Of a DNA stretch of 7,563 nt, positions 6,175 through 7,563 are shown piece after piece. Location: contig SKIM01000215.1 in assembly GCA_007116445.1 (NCBI GenBank), positions 1-7,563 of the forward strand, written 5' to 3'. The DNA comes from Natronohydrobacter sp. Its GTDB lineage: Bacteria > Pseudomonadota > Alphaproteobacteria > Rhodobacterales > Rhodobacteraceae. Position 1 is the first letter of the stretch. Every line of letters starts with the position of its first letter. A program made the position numbers and the translations under genes. The notes beneath the pieces were generated by a model that was not told the DNA's origin, made no database searches, and saw only the letters and a list, made by a program, of their open reading frames with translations.

Positions 6175-6460
6175 CGTTCACACGGCTACTAATTTTGGTG
6201 GAGGCAGTGGCGCCGGACAACCGCCGCGGCAGCCTCCAAGCGGCGGAGATAGTGACATGGAAAAGCGTGTCGGACTGCTTGAGCAGGACATTCGCATCAT
6301 GCAAAACAAGCTTGATGGAGTCCGCGAGGATACACAGTTTCTAAAAGGTCGCTTCGAAGACATTCCGACCAAAGACTGGATGAACACAAGATTGTTGGCA
6401 TATCTTACGATCACTATCGCAATCATGGGTGTGATGTTCCGTTTTTTGCCTAGCATGTAG
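6152..6460 (+). CDS. Small coiled-coil protein with one C-terminal membrane helix
   Basis: The product is 102 aa. Residues 14-35 are a Gly/Pro-rich, probably disordered linker. Residues 36-70 have hydrophobic residues in an exact 3-4 heptad pattern (V40, L43, I47, M50, L54, V57, T61, L64, F68), with T61 the only non-hydrophobic position, predicting a coiled coil. Residues 81-98 form one membrane helix, leaving a very short tail ending in LPSM. This architecture resembles small phage-associated XhlA-like proteins and other membrane-tethered coiled-coil proteins, but I cannot assign a family or function. Starts at 6152, 6161 (ATG) and 6167 (GTG) all overlap the upstream gene. A later ATG at 6257 has GGAG 8 nt upstream and would give a 67-aa protein with coiled coil and helix only; the two forms cannot be separated by eye. 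It ends 17 nt before scpA on the same strand with no visible terminator. Confidence 0.62.
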   Translation: MRTMIVSNVHTATNFGGGSGAGQPPRQPPSGGDSDMEKRVGLLEQDIRIMQNKLDGVREDTQFLKGRFEDIPTKDWMNTRLLAYLTITIAIMGVMFRFLPSM

Positions 6461-6462
6461 GC
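6448..6462. repeat. Short inverted repeat over the stop of the coiled-coil gene
   Basis: GCCTA (6448-6452) and TAGGC (6458-6462) are perfect reverse complements around GCATG, covering the stop codon at 6458-6460. The T-run lies before the stem on the plus strand, so it is the wrong way round for a terminator. It coincides with the right edge of the low-GC islet. Confidence 0.3.
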
Positions 6463-6477
6463 TGTGCAGGCGCTGGA

Positions 6478-7260
6478 ATGTCGGAGGACTGGGACGCACA
6501 GGACAGCATCACCGCCCGGCGTGAGGCCGAGGCGCTGATCGTCGATGTGGACGGGTTCGAGGGCCCGCTTGATCTGTTGCTGACCCTCTCGCGGACCCAG
6601 AAAGTTGATCTGCGCCGCATTTCCGTGCTGGATCTGGCCGAGCAATATCTGGGCTTCATCGAGCGCGCGCGGGCGCTGCGCATCGAATTGGCGGCGGATT
6701 ATCTGGTCATGGCGGCCTGGCTGGCCTTCCTGAAATCGCGCCTGCTGCTGCCGCCTGACCCCACTGAGGAAGGGCCATCCGGCGAAGAGCTGGCCGCGCA
6801 TCTGGCCTGGCAGCTCGAACGTCTGCAGGCGATGCGCGAAGTTGCCGCGCGGCTGATGGGGCGCGACCAGAAGGGCCGCGATTTCTTCGCGCGCGGCGCG
6901 CCCGAAGCACTGGCTGTATCGCGCAAGACCCGGTTCGAGGCGAGCCTGATCGACCTGATGCGCGCCTATGCACGGCTGCGCACGCGCGATGATTTCCGCC
7001 CCTATGCGTTTGATCGCTCTGACATTTATCCTTATGAGGCCGCGCTCGCACGGCTTTCGGCGCTGGTGCCGGGGGCGAGCGACTGGACGAGCCTGCAAGC
7101 CTGGCTGCCCGAAGGCTGGCGCGGCGTGCCTGCGCGCCAACGCTCGGCCATCGCCTCGACCTTTGCCGCGACGCTGGAGCTGGCGAAACAGGGGCAGATC
7201 GAACTGCGCCAGTCCGACACTTTCGCCCCCTTGCATCTGCGGCGCAAATCCGGGCAGTGA
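6478..7260 (+). CDS. scpA: Segregation and condensation protein A (ScpA, kleisin)
   Basis: The product is 260 aa, a normal ScpA length. The N-terminal domain that binds the neck of SMC contains the hallmark FEGPLDLLL (27-35), followed by the helical ADYLVMAAWLAFLKSRLLLP (73-92). The C-terminal winged helix that binds the SMC head is recognisable in AIASTFAATLELAKQGQIEL (about 223-242), followed by the FAPLHLR ending. ScpA is the kleisin that bridges an SMC dimer together with ScpB in the bacterial condensin that organises and segregates the chromosome. ATG 6478 is the first start after an in-frame TAG at 6451, and GCAGG lies 7 nt upstream. The scpB start follows 5 nt after its stop, so the two genes form an operon. 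GC returns to about 70% here, unlike the two small genes directly upstream, which may be cotranscribed with it. Confidence 0.96.
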   Translation: MSEDWDAQDSITARREAEALIVDVDGFEGPLDLLLTLSRTQKVDLRRISVLDLAEQYLGFIERARALRIELAADYLVMAAWLAFLKSRLLLPPDPTEEGPSGEELAAHLAWQLERLQAMREVAARLMGRDQKGRDFFARGAPEALAVSRKTRFEASLIDLMRAYARLRTRDDFRPYAFDRSDIYPYEAALARLSALVPGASDWTSLQAWLPEGWRGVPARQRSAIASTFAATLELAKQGQIELRQSDTFAPLHLRRKSGQ

Positions 7261-7265
7261 GGCGC

Positions 7266-7563
7266 ATGGATAAACCAGACACGCCTCCGCAGAGCCTGTT
7301 TCCTGCGCCGCCCATCGCCGAGCAGGAGCGCATGATCGAAGCAATCCTCTTTGCTAGTGCCGAGCCGCAGACCCTGGCGCAGATTTCCGCGCGGCTGCCC
7401 GCAGGCTGCGATGCTGCCGAGGCGCTGGTGCATCTGCGCACGCGTTATCAGGGGCGGGGGGTGATACTGGGGCGCGTGGGCGACGCCTGGGCCTTTCGCA
7501 CCGCGCCGGATCTGGGCTGGCTGATGCAGACCGAACGCGTGGAGACGCGCAAGCTGTCGCGCG
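7266..7563 (+). CDS. scpB: Segregation and condensation protein B (ScpB), N-terminal part
   Basis: The gene starts at ATG 7266, 5 nt after the scpA stop, and runs off the right edge after 99 complete codons. After a short Pro-rich leader, residues 20-46 read EQERMIEAILFASAEPQTLAQ and onwards, the typical start of the first winged-helix domain of ScpB (an EAILFAS-EP core is characteristic). A second stretch, GVILGRVGDAWAFRTAPDL, matches the beta-wing that follows in the family. ScpB homodimers bind ScpA and complete the Smc-ScpAB condensin. The second winged-helix domain lies beyond the window. Assignment is supported both by sequence and by the scpA-scpB pairing. Confidence 0.94.
   Translation, partial: MDKPDTPPQSLFPAPPIAEQERMIEAILFASAEPQTLAQISARLPAGCDAAEALVHLRTRYQGRGVILGRVGDAWAFRTAPDLGWLMQTERVETRKLSR

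Noticed and set aside
5785..6460. TGTAG at both ends of the islet as a possible target-site duplication (5785-5789 and 6456-6460)
   Set aside because: Five bases are too few, and both copies are simply stop codons preceded by TG. No transposase or terminal inverted repeats accompany them.
6441..6462. T-run plus stem as an intrinsic terminator ahead of scpA
   Set aside because: The T-run comes before the stem on the plus strand and would be an A-run after it on the minus strand, so neither strand has the terminator order.
6178..7344. Minus-strand open frame of 388 codons across the coiled-coil gene and scpA
   Set aside because: It lies opposite scpA and scpB, which are unmistakable, and its low-complexity composition is that of an antisense shadow.

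Overview
The window looks like chromosome from an alphaproteobacterium, most likely a Rhodobacteraceae-type organism (Rhodobacter/Paracoccus/roseobacter relatives). The grounds are the high-GC coding sequence (about 70% GC in sampled lines of ribE and scpA), the protein flavour of RNase J, RibE and ScpA/ScpB, and the GTG starts. The genus cannot be fixed from the sequence alone.

Layout. (1) Positions 1-467, plus strand: the 3' end of an RNase J gene (rnj). (2) Positions 473-5009, minus strand: a three-gene capsule cassette, read in the order kpsS (5009-3720), a Wza-like outer-membrane polysaccharide export lipoprotein (3627-2488) and kpsC (2479-473). kpsC converges on rnj with only 5 nt between the stop codons. 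(3) Positions 5010-5186: a divergent intergenic region holding two perfect inverted repeats and the ribE ribosome binding site. (4) Positions 5187-5789, plus strand: ribE, riboflavin synthase. (5) About 5768-6470: a compositionally distinct islet (about 47% GC in sampled lines) with two overlapping small genes of unknown function, one of them a coiled-coil protein with a single membrane helix. (6) Positions 6478-7563, plus strand: scpA and the beginning of scpB, which are condensin partner genes.

How the genes work together. KpsS and KpsC are the two Kdo transferases that build the poly-beta-Kdo linker on phosphatidylglycerol in ABC-transporter-dependent (group 2/3) capsules. The OPX lipoprotein would be the outer-membrane exit for the finished polymer. 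The inner-membrane ABC transporter (KpsM/KpsT), the periplasmic adaptor (KpsE) and the serotype-specific glycosyltransferases are not here and must lie elsewhere if the pathway works. RNase J, RibE and ScpA/ScpB are housekeeping genes (RNA turnover, flavin synthesis, chromosome segregation) that flank the cassette and the islet.

The least explained part is the AT-richer islet between ribE and scpA. It looks like a small horizontally acquired insertion placed without disrupting either neighbour. I see no CRISPR array, tRNA, rRNA, transposase or integrase.
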